Assembly: GCF_022869005.1 (NCBI RefSeq)
Contig: NZ_JALIEA010000012.1
Span: 350,102-414,101 of the forward strand
Origin: Corynebacterium kalidii
GTDB taxonomy: Bacteria > Actinomycetota > Actinomycetes > Mycobacteriales > Mycobacteriaceae
Length of the DNA: 64,000 bases
Reading direction: 5' to 3'
The position numbers and the translations under genes are program-made. A model generated the notes under the pieces. It was not told where the DNA came from. It was given only the letters and a program-made list of their open reading frames with translations, and ran no database searches. Below are positions 20,297 to 29,751 of this stretch, piece after piece (position 1 is the stretch's first letter; each line of letters begins with the position of its first letter).

Positions 20297-21445
20297 GTGC
20301 ATCTCGAGCTTTCCGAGGGGGACGTCGCCTTCCGCGACGAACTCCGCCGTATATTCGCCGACGTCCCCGCCGACGTCCGGGCCCGGGTCCGTGCCGGTCA
20401 CGTCACCCGCGACGACATCGTGACCTCCCAGCGCATCCTCAACAGCCACGGAGTCGCCGTGCCGCACTGGCCGGTCGAGTACGGCGGCCGCGACTGGACG
20501 TCGATCCAGCGGCACATCTACACCAACGAACTGCAGCGCGCCGGCATCCCCGAACCCCTCGCCTTCAACACCGGCATGGTGGGCCCCGTCATCGCGGCAT
20601 TCGGCAGTGACGCCCTCAAGGAGCGCTTCCTGGCGAAGACCGCGAACCTGGACATCTGGTGGTCCCAGGGGTTCTCGGAGCCCGGCGCCGGTTCCGACCT
20701 GGCCGGGCTGAAGACCACCGCCGTCCGCGACGGGGACCACTACGTGGTCAACGGGCAGAAGACGTGGACCACCCTCGGCCAGCACGGCGACTGGATGTTC
20801 CTTCTCGCGCGGACCGACCCGGCGGCACCGAAGCCGCAGCAGGGCATCTCCTTCCTGCTGGTCGACATGGACACCCCCGGGATCGAGCGCCGTCCGATCC
20901 GGCTGATCGACGGATCGGTGGAGGTCAACGAGTTCTTCTTCACGGACGTCCGGATCCCCGTGGGCAACCTCGTGGGCGAGGAGAACAAGGGCTGGACGTA
21001 CGCGAAGTTCCTCCTGGGTAACGAGCGCGACGGGATCACCCAGGTCGGGAGCAGCCAGCGCCTCTACGCCGAGCTCGTCGAGACGGCGGCGCAGCAGACC
21101 CGCGCCGGGCGACGCGTCATCGACGACCCGCTCTTCCGCGACCGGCTCTACGACGTGAAGCTGCGACTGCGCGCGGTCGAGGCCACGCAGCTGCGCGTCA
21201 CGGCCGCCAGTAGGGACGGCCGACCAAGCCCCGTGTCGTCGATGCTGAAGATCGAGGGCAGCCGGATCCTCCAGGAACTCCACGACCTGGCCGTCGAGGC
21301 CCTCGGCAGCGATGCGGTGGAGATCACCGGCGGTGACTCCGGCGACGCGGTCGTCGGGTACCTGAACAACCGCAAGGTCTCCATCTACGGAGGCAGCAAC
21401 GAGGTCCAGGCGAACGTCGTCGCCAAGGCCATTCTCGGACTCTAG
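20297..21445 (+). CDS. acyl-CoA dehydrogenase family protein, first of a pair
   Basis: A 382-residue flavoprotein-like protein with the FAD-site signature SQGFSEPGAGSDLAGLKTTA, then VVNGQKTWTTLGQHGDWMFL and the C-terminal IYGGSNEVQANVVAKAIL. It resembles the large subunit of PimC/PimD- and FadE26-29-type two-gene dehydrogenases that act on bulky or dicarboxylic acyl-CoAs. GTG 20297 has AGAGG upstream. The partner gene follows after 13 nt with its own ribosome site, suggesting an alpha2-beta2 enzyme. The substrate is unknown, and no CoA ligase or thiolase is near. It is specific to the accessory block. Confidence 0.88.
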   Translation: MHLELSEGDVAFRDELRRIFADVPADVRARVRAGHVTRDDIVTSQRILNSHGVAVPHWPVEYGGRDWTSIQRHIYTNELQRAGIPEPLAFNTGMVGPVIAAFGSDALKERFLAKTANLDIWWSQGFSEPGAGSDLAGLKTTAVRDGDHYVVNGQKTWTTLGQHGDWMFLLARTDPAAPKPQQGISFLLVDMDTPGIERRPIRLIDGSVEVNEFFFTDVRIPVGNLVGEENKGWTYAKFLLGNERDGITQVGSSQRLYAELVETAAQQTRAGRRVIDDPLFRDRLYDVKLRLRAVEATQLRVTAASRDGRPSPVSSMLKIEGSRILQELHDLAVEALGSDAVEITGGDSGDAVVGYLNNRKVSIYGGSNEVQANVVAKAILGL

Positions 21446-21458
21446 GAGCGTAACGACC

Positions 21459-22613
21459 ATGGATCTTTCCCTGACAGACGAGCAGCGGATGCTGGCCGAC
21501 TCCGTCCGCGGCGTGTTCGCCGGTGCAGACGGTGACCCCACCACCGGGGCAGAGGCGCCCGAGGGTGCGCTGGAGTTCCGGCGCGACCTGTGGAACCGGG
21601 CCGCGGAGCTCGGGGTGACCGCACTGGTCGTCGACGAGGAGTACGGCGGTGCCGGCGCCGGGGTCGGTGAAGCCTACGCGGCGGCCGGGGCGCTGGGCGA
21701 GCTCGCGGCACCCGAACAGCTCACCGACCTGGCCTACGTCCCGGCCTGGCTGCTGCAGGACCTGGCGACCGGGGACCAGAAGGCCGCGTGGCTGCCGCCG
21801 CTGGCCGCCGGGGAGAAGCTCATCACCCTCGCCCACGCCGAACCGGGCACCGGGTGGACCGACCCCCGGACCACCGGTGTGACCGACGGGCGGATCAGCG
21901 GTGAGAAGCGCGCGGTCGCCGCCCCCGGGGACATGGACGCCTTCCTCGTCACCGCGGTGGAGGACGGCACCCCCGGCGTCTACCTCGTCCATGCGGGGGA
22001 CGGGGTGGACGTGACCGTGCACCGGGACGCGGAATGGGCACACACCGGCCGGGTCACCTTCCGCGACGCACCGGCCGAGCGGCTCGGTGCCGGTACCGGG
22101 GACGCCGACCGGGCCCTCCGGCGCGCCGTGGCGCTGGCGCGGGTGGTCCAGGGCGGCCGGGCCGTGGGACTCATGGGCACCGCGATGGACCAGACGGCGG
22201 AGTACCTCAAGGTCAGGAAGCAGTTCGGTGTGACCCTGAACAGTTTCCAGGTGCTCAAGCACCGGGCCGCGCAGCTGTACGCGGACGTCGAACTCGCCCG
22301 GTCCACCGCCCTGTGGGCCGCGGCGATGGCACAGACCGAGGGCCTGTCCCTGGAGGAGCTGGAGACCGCCGCGCTCGACTCCTTCGTCTTCCTGGCGCGC
22401 CAGGCCAGGGTCGTGGCCGAGGAATCCGTCCAGCTGCACGGAGGTATCGGAGTCACCTACGAGACCGCCGTCAGCCACTACGCCGCCGCGCTGACCGGAT
22501 TCCGGCAGCTCTACGGCGGTGAGCTGGAAGCCAGGGGTGCCGGCGTCGCTTCCGGTGCACTCACCGAGACCCCCAGTGCGCTGCTGGACAACGCGCTCCA
22601 CACCTACAGCTGA
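21459..22613 (+). CDS. acyl-CoA dehydrogenase family protein, second of a pair
   Basis: A 384-residue protein begins MDLSLTDEQRMLADSVRGVF, typical of the smaller PimD/FadE-like subunit. It has a weak middle FAD region (LITLAHAEPGTGWTDP) and a standard C-terminal half (VQGGRAVGLMGTAMDQTAEY, FGVTLNSFQVLKHRAAQLYA, VQLHGGIGVTYETAVSHYAA). ATG 21459 follows the first dehydrogenase by 13 nt. In such pairs one subunit often carries the catalytic base and the other only part of the FAD site. Which is which would need alignment. It is tail-to-tail with glnA. Confidence 0.88.
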   Translation: MDLSLTDEQRMLADSVRGVFAGADGDPTTGAEAPEGALEFRRDLWNRAAELGVTALVVDEEYGGAGAGVGEAYAAAGALGELAAPEQLTDLAYVPAWLLQDLATGDQKAAWLPPLAAGEKLITLAHAEPGTGWTDPRTTGVTDGRISGEKRAVAAPGDMDAFLVTAVEDGTPGVYLVHAGDGVDVTVHRDAEWAHTGRVTFRDAPAERLGAGTGDADRALRRAVALARVVQGGRAVGLMGTAMDQTAEYLKVRKQFGVTLNSFQVLKHRAAQLYADVELARSTALWAAAMAQTEGLSLEELETAALDSFVFLARQARVVAEESVQLHGGIGVTYETAVSHYAAALTGFRQLYGGELEARGAGVASGALTETPSALLDNALHTYS

Positions 22614-22695
22614 CCCCGCCCCGACGACACGGGACTCCGCCACCTCCGGAGAGAAGGTGGAGGGGGTCCGGCCATCCTACGGGGCGACCCGGTGG

Positions 22696-24132
22696 TCAGC
22701 AGTCGTAGTAGAGCTCGAACTCCTGCGGCGTCGGGCGCAGCCGGGCAGGGGCGATCTCGTTGTCGTACTTGTAGGCGACGTAGGTCTCCAGCAGGTCGTC
22801 GGTGAAGACACCGCCCTCGGTGAGGAAGTCGTTGTCGTCCTCGAGGGCCTGCAGCGCGGCCTCCAGGGAGGTCGGCGCCGTCGGGATGCTGGCGGCCTCC
22901 TCCGGGGGAAGCTCGTAGAGGTCCTTGTCCACCGGGGCGTGGGGCTCGATACGGTTCTTGATGCCGTCGAGCCCCGCGAGCATCATCGCGGCCATACCCA
23001 GGTACGGGTTGCCCGAGGGGTCCGGTGCGCGGAACTCCAGACGCTTGGCCTTCGGGTTCGACCCGGTGATCGGGATACGCACCGCAGCGGAGCGGTTACG
23101 CTGCGAGTACACCAGGTTGATCGGTGCCTCGAAGCCCGGCACCAGGCGGTGGTACGAGTTCAGCGTGGGGTTGGTGAACGCCAGGACTGCACCGGCGTGG
23201 TGCAGGATACCGCCGATGTAGTAGCGGGCCAGGTCGGACAGGCCCGCGTAGCCGGCCTCGTCGTGGAACAGCGGCTTGCCGTCCTTCCACAGCGACTGGT
23301 GGGCGTGCATGCCCGACCCGTTGTCGCCGGCCAGCGGCTTGGGCATGAACGTGGCGGACTTGCCGTGGGCGGCGGCGGTGTTCTTGACGATGTACTTGAA
23401 CGACTGCAGGTCGTCCGCCGCGTGCAGCAGCGTGTTGAACTTGTAGTTGATCTCCTGCTGGCCACCGGTACCGACCTCGTGGTGGAAACGCTCGAGGTCA
23501 TAGCCGGAGGCGGCGAGGTGGCGCACCATCTCGTCGCGCACGTCCACGGTCTGGTCGTACGGCGGGACCGGGAAGTAGCCGCCCTTGACACGGGTCTTGT
23601 AGGCGGTGTTGGGGGTGCCGTCGGTGTTGGTCTCCTTGCCGCGGTTCCACCAGCCCTCGTTGGAGTCGACCTCGAAGAAGGAGGAGTTCTGCTCGACGGA
23701 GTAACGGACCTTGTCGAAGAGGTAGAACTCCGCCTCCATACCGAAGTTGCAGGTGTCGGCGATACCGGTCGAGGTGAGGTACTCCTCGGCCTTCCGCGCG
23801 ACATTGCGGGGGTCGCGCGAGAACGGCTCACGGGTGAACGGGTCGTGGACGAAGAACTTCACGTTCAACGTCTTCGCCTTGCGGAAGGGGTCGATCGTGG
23901 CGGTGGCGAGGTCGGGCAGCAGGTTCATGTCGGATTCGTCGATGGTGGTGAATCCACGCACCGAGGAACCGTCGAACGCCAGACCGGTCTCGATGGCATC
24001 CTCGTCGAAGGCGGCGGCCGGGATGGTGAAGTGCTGCTCCGTGCCGGGTACGTCCGTGAAACGGACGTCAACGAACTCGATGTCGTTGTCCGCGATGTAC
24101 TTGGTGACCTCTTCGGCCGTCTTCAATGCCAC
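22696..24132 (-). CDS. glnA: glutamine synthetase type I (adenylylatable)
   Basis: GlnA is the main ammonium-assimilating enzyme, a dodecamer making glutamine from glutamate, NH4+ and ATP. Motifs include [79 protein letters not shown] and the adenylylation loop [12 protein letters not shown]. The tyrosine is codon 406, equivalent to Tyr405 of C. glutamicum. GTG 24132 is chosen because AAGGAGT lies 6 nt upstream and C. glutamicum GlnA starts here; the ATG at 24153 is in the leader. The product has 478 residues. Regulation is probably by GlnE plus the promoter elements at 24216-24270. Confidence 0.96.
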   Translation of the reverse strand: MALKTAEEVTKYIADNDIEFVDVRFTDVPGTEQHFTIPAAAFDEDAIETGLAFDGSSVRGFTTIDESDMNLLPDLATATIDPFRKAKTLNVKFFVHDPFTREPFSRDPRNVARKAEEYLTSTGIADTCNFGMEAEFYLFDKVRYSVEQNSSFFEVDSNEGWWNRGKETNTDGTPNTAYKTRVKGGYFPVPPYDQTVDVRDEMVRHLAASGYDLERFHHEVGTGGQQEINYKFNTLLHAADDLQSFKYIVKNTAAAHGKSATFMPKPLAGDNGSGMHAHQSLWKDGKPLFHDEAGYAGLSDLARYYIGGILHHAGAVLAFTNPTLNSYHRLVPGFEAPINLVYSQRNRSAAVRIPITGSNPKAKRLEFRAPDPSGNPYLGMAAMMLAGLDGIKNRIEPHAPVDKDLYELPPEEAASIPTAPTSLEAALQALEDDNDFLTEGGVFTDDLLETYVAYKYDNEIAPARLRPTPQEFELYYDC

Positions 24133-24215
24133 TTCTGGACTCCTTGCAGTCATGTTCGACCCAACTCGTTGTCTCGTTGTCTCACGAGGGGATTCACCCT
24201 GCCGGGTGCGTCGTT

Positions 24216-24268
24216 AACAACCCTAATGCGGGGTTGTTGCCCTGGTGTCAATCCAATGTTACCGGTGT
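24216..24268 (-). promoter_or_regulatory. glnA promoter with overlapping inverted repeat
   Basis: On the minus strand a -35 TTGACA is followed after about 20 nt by TAGGGT, a plausible sigma-A promoter. An exact inverted repeat AACAACCC-taatgcg-GGGTTGTT (24216-24238) covers the -10. It does not match the AmtR or GlxR consensus as I know them. The leader then holds a direct repeat CGTTGTCT (24171-24182). Confidence 0.6.
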
Positions 24269-24414
24269 GTATCCACCCGGCACCCGGTGGATTCCGGTAA
24301 TCCCCCGACGGGGCCTGAACCCAAGGATACGGGCAGTGGCCCGCGGGTGTGCACCGGTGGGGTGCCCCGGGACGAAATTGGGGGTCGAACACGGGGCCGG
24401 TACGCTTGGGGATC

Positions 24415-24963
24415 ATGGCGAAACCGCAGAAGAAGAGTGGCACAGGGGACGACCGCCGACAGCAGCGGAAGGGGCTGCGGGAGGAACGGGCCCGGCAGCC
24501 GAGCTGGTTGGAGGGGCCACAGGTCCCCGGCCAGTACGAGGACCCGCATGACCTGAGCTCGTACCCCGGCAAGCTGCTGGGGCTGCCGGCGTCCGGTCCG
24601 GGTTCGATCGCCACGATCTTCCCCCGGGTGCTCGCGCTGCTGGTCGACTGGTTGATCTGCTACGGCATCGCGTTCTTCGTGACCCAGATGACCGACGCCC
24701 TCGGCGGGACGTCGACGGTCGTGCTGATGGTGTGGGTCATCTGGCGGATCGTGACCGTGTGGTTGTTCGGCCAGTCGCCCGGCCACGCGGTGATGGGCAT
24801 CGGCGTGGCCCGGGTGGACGATCCCTCGCAGCGGGTCGGTCTCCTCCGCGCCGTGGTGCGTACGGTGTTCACCGTCTTCCTGTTCCCGCCGCTGATCCAG
24901 GACACCGACAGCCGCGGGATGCACGACCGTGCCACCGGCACCGCGGTGATCCGCACCCGGTAG
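24415..24963 (+). CDS. RDD-family membrane protein
   Basis: A 182-residue protein has a charged 60-residue N-terminal part (KKSGTGDDRRQQRKGLREER) and then an RDD domain. The signature is visible as FPRVLALLVDWLICYGIAFF, with a second helix (TVVLMVWVIWRIVTVWLFGQ), SPGHAVMGIGVARV and RGMHDRATGTAVI. Function is unknown; RDD proteins may be transport-related. TACGCT (24401-24406) lies 8 nt before the ATG (leaderless). It sits between glnA and the DUF4191 gene, as in mycobacteria from memory. Confidence 0.88.
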   Translation: MAKPQKKSGTGDDRRQQRKGLREERARQPSWLEGPQVPGQYEDPHDLSSYPGKLLGLPASGPGSIATIFPRVLALLVDWLICYGIAFFVTQMTDALGGTSTVVLMVWVIWRIVTVWLFGQSPGHAVMGIGVARVDDPSQRVGLLRAVVRTVFTVFLFPPLIQDTDSRGMHDRATGTAVIRTR

Positions 24964-25009
24964 TCGCCCGTCGGGGGAGGGGGAGCGTGGCCACCGGTCT
25001 GCGGCCATG

Positions 25010-25052
25010 AAAAACCCCGGGCGCCTGGCCTTGTTCGGCCGGGCGCCCGGGG
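25010..25052 (-). terminator. intrinsic terminator after the DUF4191 gene
   Basis: Read on the minus strand, CCCCGGGCGCC pairs with GGCGCCCGGGG around an inner GGCC/GGCC stem and a six-base loop, followed by TTTTT. It also lies downstream of the RDD gene and may stop transcription from both sides. Confidence 0.85.
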
Positions 25053-25073
25053 AGGGCAGAGGAGCGTCGGACG

Positions 25074-25850
25074 TCAGCCCTTCTTGTTGCGCTGCGCGGC
25101 GCGACGTGCACGGCGGTTGATACCGGCCGGATTCGCGGCGTTGCGGGGCATCGGCCCCTTCGGGAGCATCGATTCACGCGAGTGCAGCCGGGCGATCGAC
25201 TCCACCTTGCTGTTGAGCGCGTCGACCTGGTTCTTCTTGATGTTGCGGGGCAGACGGACCAGGTGGTTCTGCAGCTTGCGGATCGGCACCTCGTCGTCAC
25301 CGTCGCCGATGTACACGTCGTAGATCGGGGTGTTACCCAGGATCCGGGCGAGACGCTTGCGCTCCTGCGCCATCATCGGCTTCAGGCGGTGCCGGCTGCC
25401 TTCACCGACGAGCACCACGCCGGGGACGCCGACGACACGGTGCACGGCGTCCATGTGCGTGTTCGAGGCCACCGCGGTCTCGGTGATCCACTTGACCCCG
25501 ACACCGTCGCGGAGGTTCTGCAGGGCCCACCCGGCGGCACCTGCCTCGCCTTCGATCTGGTCGTACACCCCGGCCTGCAGGCGGCGGGAGAAGATCCAGA
25601 ACGCGACCATCACACCGACGGCGATACCGACGATGAGGTTCAGCCACCACCAGCCGAACAGCAGGCTCAGGGCAAGCATCACCGCGACCGGGACAAGCAG
25701 CCCCAGCAGCATGTAGGGGATGAGCTTCTTGTCCTTCTTGCGCTGCATCTGGAAGGCCTGCCACATCTGGCCTCGCGTCTGCTTACGCCGTGACTTCTTG
25801 GCGGCCTTCTCGAGCCGCTTGTTTTCTTTCTCCCGGGGATCCTTCGCCAT
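25074..25850 (-). CDS. DUF4191 membrane protein
   Basis: A 258-residue protein has a strongly basic start (KENKRLEKAAKKSRRKQTRG) and two membrane helices (IPYMLLGLLVPVAVMLALSL and LNLIVGIAVGVMVAFWIFSR). A soluble C-terminal domain includes WALQNLRDGVGVKWITETAV and GVPGVVLVGEGS, and the tail is lysine/arginine-rich. It belongs to the actinobacterial DUF4191 family (Rv2219-like), of unknown function, usually beside lipA. A -10 TAAGGT (25863-25858) lies 7 nt before ATG 25850, so the mRNA is probably leaderless. Confidence 0.88.
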   Translation of the reverse strand: MAKDPREKENKRLEKAAKKSRRKQTRGQMWQAFQMQRKKDKKLIPYMLLGLLVPVAVMLALSLLFGWWWLNLIVGIAVGVMVAFWIFSRRLQAGVYDQIEGEAGAAGWALQNLRDGVGVKWITETAVASNTHMDAVHRVVGVPGVVLVGEGSRHRLKPMMAQERKRLARILGNTPIYDVYIGDGDDEVPIRKLQNHLVRLPRNIKKNQVDALNSKVESIARLHSRESMLPKGPMPRNAANPAGINRRARRAAQRNKKG

Positions 25851-25919
25851 ACCGCCTACCTTAGAACATCGGTGCCCCGCGGTCGGCAACGACGTCCGCC
25901 ACGGGCGCGTGGGGGACTG

Positions 25920-26966
25920 TCAGCGTGCGGACGAGACCGGCGTGTCCGCGGAGGGGCCGTACTTGTCGAGCAGGGTGCTGGCCTCCTGGCTGGTGGTCGA
26001 GCCCAACGTCTCGCCGAGGTGACGCAGGTTCTCCGGCAACTCCTCACCGCGGGCGGCCTTGGCCTCGGCGTACAGCCGGCCCGAGCGGTAGGACGAGCGG
26101 ACCAACGGTCCGGACATGACCGCGCCGAAGCCGAGGTCCTTGGCGAAGTCGGAGTGCTCCATGAACTCCTCGGGTTTGACCCACCGCTCGATCGGGTGGT
26201 GCATGGAGGTCGGACGCAGGTACTGGGTGATGGTGATGATGTCGCAGCCGGCGTCCTTCAGGTCGGTCAGCGACGAGCGGACCTCCTCGGCGGTCTCGCC
26301 CATGCCGAGGATGAGGTTCGACTTGGTGACCAGCCCGAAGTCACGCGCGGCACGGATGACCTCCAGGGAGCGCTCGTAGCGGAACGCCGGCCGGATCCGC
26401 TTGAAGATACGGGGGACGGTCTCCAGGTTGTGGGCGAAGACCTCGGGACGTGCCTCGAAGACCTCGGCGAGCAGGTCCGGCTTCCCGGAGAAGTCCGGGG
26501 TCAGGTTCTCGACGCCGGTGTTCGGGTTGAGCTCGTGGACCTTGCGCACGATCTCGGCGTACAGCCAGGCGCCTTCGTCGTCGAGGTCGTCGCGGGTGAC
26601 ACCGGTGATCGTGGCGTAGCGCAGGTCCATCTCGCGGATGTTCTCGGCGACCCGGCGGGGCTCGTCACGGTCCAGGGGGGTGGGCTTGCCGGACTTGATC
26701 TGGCAGAAGTCGCACCGACGCGAGCAGGTATCGCCGCCGATGAGGAAGGAGGCCTCGCGTTCCTCCCAGCATTCGTGGATGTTGGGGCAACCGGCTTCCT
26801 GGCAGACCGTGTGGAGCCCGGCGCCGGCGACACGGTTCTTCATGTCGCGGTATTCCGGGCCCATCTTGGCCTGGGTGCGGATCCAGCGTGGCTTCTGCTC
26901 GATGGGGGTCTGGGAGTTCTTCGCCTCGATGCGGAGAAGTCGTCGTCCGTCTGATGTCACAGTCAC
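25920..26966 (-). CDS. lipA: lipoyl synthase
   Basis: LipA is a radical-SAM enzyme that inserts two sulfurs into the octanoyl chain on E2 and GcvH proteins. Both clusters are visible: the auxiliary [12 protein letters not shown] and the SAM-binding [10 protein letters not shown]. Further motifs are [14 protein letters not shown] and the C-terminal RSSYRSGR serine that ligates the auxiliary cluster. GTG 26966 gives 348 residues and the same register as C. glutamicum LipA (six residues before GRRLLR). TAGGGT (26979-26974) lies 7 nt upstream (leaderless). It lies 75 nt after lipB. Confidence 0.96.
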   Translation of the reverse strand: MTVTSDGRRLLRIEAKNSQTPIEQKPRWIRTQAKMGPEYRDMKNRVAGAGLHTVCQEAGCPNIHECWEEREASFLIGGDTCSRRCDFCQIKSGKPTPLDRDEPRRVAENIREMDLRYATITGVTRDDLDDEGAWLYAEIVRKVHELNPNTGVENLTPDFSGKPDLLAEVFEARPEVFAHNLETVPRIFKRIRPAFRYERSLEVIRAARDFGLVTKSNLILGMGETAEEVRSSLTDLKDAGCDIITITQYLRPTSMHHPIERWVKPEEFMEHSDFAKDLGFGAVMSGPLVRSSYRSGRLYAEAKAARGEELPENLRHLGETLGSTTSQEASTLLDKYGPSADTPVSSAR

Positions 26967-27041
26967 GGCACCCACCCTACGCTGCATCGTTCAGTGACGC
27001 TAACCGCCTTCCGGCACGGAGATGCCGGGAAAAACGCCTGA

Positions 27042-27779
27042 TCAGGGCGATACGGCGCCGTGGGCGAGCTCCTCGGGGACGTCGTTGCCCGACATCTCCA
27101 GGTCGCCGTCGAGGGCGGCGAGGAGGTGACCGGTGAAGATCCCGGTCACGTCGGACACGCTGACCGGTGTGCCCAGTTCCTCGGACAGGGTGGTCACCCC
27201 GGTATCGGCCAGGCCGCACGGCACGATGTGGTCGTAGTACTCCAGGCTGTTGTCGCAGTTCAGTGCGACGCCGTGCATGGTGACACCGCGGGTCACCCGG
27301 ATACCGACGGCGGCGACCTTGCGGGCGGGGAGCAGCTCGCCGCGCCGCAGCCCGGCGGGCAGCCAGACCCCTGAGCGGCCGGGTACCCGCCCCACGGCGT
27401 CGAGACCGACCTCGCGGCACGTCGCTAGGACGGCCTCCTCGATACGCCGGACATAGTCCACGACGTCGATGGGGTCGTCGAGTTTGACGATCGGGTAGGC
27501 CACGAGCTGGCCCGGCCCGTGCCAGGTGATCCGGCCGCCGCGGTCGACGTCGACGACGGGTAGGCCGTTGGTGGGCAGGTCCTCCGGCTGGGTCCGTTTG
27601 CCCGCCGTGTAGGTCGGCGGGTGCTGCAGCAGCAGGACGGTGTCGTCGATCTGCCCGTCGGCGCGCCGGCGTGCCAGGTCGGCCTGTCTGTCCCAGGTGG
27701 TCAGGTAGTCCACCGTGCCGAGGTCCTCGACGACGACCGGGGCGTCCGAGGTCCGGATGGATCCGTGCTGATATCCCAT
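27042..27779 (-). CDS. lipB: octanoyltransferase LipB
   Basis: LipB moves octanoate from acyl-carrier protein to the lipoyl domains of E2 enzymes. The 245-residue protein has RGGRITWHGPGQLVAYPIVK, RSGVWLP, the lysine motif RKVAAVGIRVTRGVTMHGVA and the catalytic cysteine in DHIVPCGLAD. ATG 27779 is preceded by TAGAGT (27793-27788) with 8 nt between, so the mRNA is probably leaderless. That -10 lies inside the left arm of the hairpin that closes aceF. It acts with LipA on AceF, the gene just upstream. Confidence 0.95.
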   Translation of the reverse strand: MGYQHGSIRTSDAPVVVEDLGTVDYLTTWDRQADLARRRADGQIDDTVLLLQHPPTYTAGKRTQPEDLPTNGLPVVDVDRGGRITWHGPGQLVAYPIVKLDDPIDVVDYVRRIEEAVLATCREVGLDAVGRVPGRSGVWLPAGLRRGELLPARKVAAVGIRVTRGVTMHGVALNCDNSLEYYDHIVPCGLADTGVTTLSEELGTPVSVSDVTGIFTGHLLAALDGDLEMSGNDVPEELAHGAVSP

Positions 27780-27788
27780 ACCTAACGA

Positions 27789-27828
27789 CTCTACCCCGCC
27801 ACCGCGGAATCGCGGTGGCGGGGTAGAG
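27789..27828 (-). terminator. perfect 18-bp hairpin after aceF, overlapping the lipB promoter
   Basis: CTCTACCCCGCCACCGCG pairs perfectly with CGCGGTGGCGGGGTAGAG around GAAT. There is no T-tract, so termination would be of the GC-hairpin-only kind. The lipB -10 (27793-27788) is inside the stem. Confidence 0.75.
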
Positions 27829-27846
27829 GACGGGCGGTTAGGCTTC

Positions 27847-29544
27847 TCAGATCTCCAGGTCGGAGGAGAAGTCGCTGTTCTCGAGGCGGTCCTTGACGGT
27901 GGTCAGGAACCGGCCGGCGTCCGCACCGTCGATGACCTGGTGGTCGTAGGTCATCGGCAGGTAGACCATGCTGCGGATCGCGATGCTGTCCGAGCCGTCC
28001 TCGGTGATCACGACAGGGCGCTTGCGGATCGCGCCGGTGCCGATCATCGCGGCCTGCGGCGGGACGAGGATCGGCGTGTCGGTGAGCGCGCCTTCGGAGC
28101 CGATGTTGGTGATGGTGAAGGTGCCGCCGGTGATGTCGTTCGGCTTGAGCTTCTTGTTCCGGGCGCGGTCGGCGATGTCGGCGATGGCCGCGGCCAGCTC
28201 AGGCAGGGACATGTCCTGTGCATCGTGGATCACCGGGGACAGCAGGCCGTCCTTGGTGTCGACGGCGATGCCGAGGTTGACCTTGCCGTGGTAGGTCATC
28301 TCCTGGGTGTCGGCGTTGTAGGAGGCGTTGACGTTCGGGTGTGCCACGAGTGCCTCGACGACGGCCTTGGCGAAGAACGGCAGGAAGGTGAGGTTCAGGC
28401 CGTGCTTGTCCTGGAACGCGGCCTTGGACTCCTTGCGCAGCTCGGCGACGTGGGTCATGTCGACCTCGTGGACCTGGGTGAGCTGTGCGGCGCCGTGGAG
28501 GGACTCCAGGGTGGTCTTCGCCGTGATCGCACGGATGCGGTTGACCTTCTGGGTGGTCCCGCGCAGCGCGGCCTTCTCCGGGTCGACACCCTTGGCCGGT
28601 GCCGGAGCGGACTCCTTCGCGGAGCCACCGTCGGCGGCGGCGAGGACGTCCTGCTTGCGGATGCGTCCGCCGACGCCGGTGCCCTCGACCGTGGACAGGT
28701 CCACGCCGTGCTTCTCCGCGAGCTTGCGCACCAGCGGGGTGACGTAGGGGAGGTTGCCCTCGGAGGGCTCACCGGCGTCGGAGGAGGCCGGCTTCTCGAC
28801 CGCCTCGGTCTTCTCGACTTTCTCCTGCTTCGGCTGCTCGGCCGGTGCGGGCTCCGGTGCGGTCTCTTCCTGCGCCGGCTCGGCCGCCGGCTCTTCTGCG
28901 GCCGCCTGCGGTGCGGCGTTGGCGTCACCCACGCGGGCGATCACGCCACCGACGTCGATGGTGTCGTCCTCGTCGGCGAGGATCTCGAGCAGCGTACCTG
29001 CGACGGGGGAGGGGACCTCGGTGTCGACCTTGTCCGTGGAGACCTCGAGCAGGGGCTCGTCGACCTCGATCTCGTCGCCGACCTTCTTCAGCCACTGCGT
29101 GATGGTGCCTTCGGTGACGGACTCGCCGAGCTCGGGCATTGTCACGTCGGTGGCGGCTCCGCCACCGGAGGAGGCGGGTGCTTGGGCGGCACCGGTGTTG
29201 TCGTCGTCGGAGGACGCGGCTTCCTCGGCGGACTCAGTCGACTCAGTCGACTCAGCCGGCTCGGCGGCGGAGGAGTCGGAGGAGTCGGAGCTGCTGCTCT
29301 CCTCGCCTTCGTCGCCGATCTCGGCGATCACGGCGCCGACGTCGACGGTCTCGTCCTCGTCCGCGATGATCTTCAGCAGGACTCCGGCCACCGGAGACGG
29401 GATCTCCGTGTCGACCTTGTCCGTGGAGACCTCGAGCAACGGTTCGTCGACCTCCACGGTGTCGCCGACCTTCTTCAGCCACTGGGTGACAGTGCCTTCT
29501 GTGACGGATTCGCCCAGCTCGGGCATTTCGACGGAGTGCGCCAT
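27847..29544 (-). CDS. aceF: dihydrolipoamide acyltransferase (E2) shared by pyruvate and 2-oxoglutarate dehydrogenase complexes
   Basis: A 565-residue E2. Lipoyl domains lie at about 3-78 and 134-207, each with TDKVDTE (Lys43 and Lys172). The linkers are Ser/Glu/Ala-rich and Ala/Pro/Glu-rich. The peripheral-subunit-binding domain is at 265-303 ([29 protein letters not shown]), and the catalytic domain from about 330 ends in [11 protein letters not shown]. It is often annotated SucB. In corynebacteria this gene beside lipB is AceF, which serves both complexes because OdhA carries its own succinyltransferase domain. C. glutamicum AceF has three lipoyl domains as I recall; here there are two. 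ATG 29544 has AGGAGC upstream. Confidence 0.92.
   Translation of the reverse strand: MAHSVEMPELGESVTEGTVTQWLKKVGDTVEVDEPLLEVSTDKVDTEIPSPVAGVLLKIIADEDETVDVGAVIAEIGDEGEESSSSDSSDSSAAEPAESTESTESAEEAASSDDDNTGAAQAPASSGGGAATDVTMPELGESVTEGTITQWLKKVGDEIEVDEPLLEVSTDKVDTEVPSPVAGTLLEILADEDDTIDVGGVIARVGDANAAPQAAAEEPAAEPAQEETAPEPAPAEQPKQEKVEKTEAVEKPASSDAGEPSEGNLPYVTPLVRKLAEKHGVDLSTVEGTGVGGRIRKQDVLAAADGGSAKESAPAPAKGVDPEKAALRGTTQKVNRIRAITAKTTLESLHGAAQLTQVHEVDMTHVAELRKESKAAFQDKHGLNLTFLPFFAKAVVEALVAHPNVNASYNADTQEMTYHGKVNLGIAVDTKDGLLSPVIHDAQDMSLPELAAAIADIADRARNKKLKPNDITGGTFTITNIGSEGALTDTPILVPPQAAMIGTGAIRKRPVVITEDGSDSIAIRSMVYLPMTYDHQVIDGADAGRFLTTVKDRLENSDFSSDLEI
28927..29532 (-). repeat. duplicated lipoyl-domain coding repeat in aceF
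   Basis: Bases 28927-29142 and 29314-29532 encode two near-identical lipoyl domains. The shared nucleotide blocks include one that encodes [12 protein letters not shown]. They are a substrate for recombination that could change lipoyl-domain number. Confidence 0.85.
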
Positions 29545-29751
29545 GGTGTTGAAGCTCCTATTAAACGACGGGGTACAGATGTGGAGTACGGGGATCGGTC
29601 CGCAGTACGCAGAGCAAGCAGAGAATATGGTCTCTGACCGAATACTACCTATGATACCGCTGTCGCCGTGGTCCTGCCGTAGGGGGTCGGGGTGTGCCCG
29701 CCGCCGTCGACTGATCGCGGTGCCGTCGCAGAATCGCTTAGAATCGGTGGG

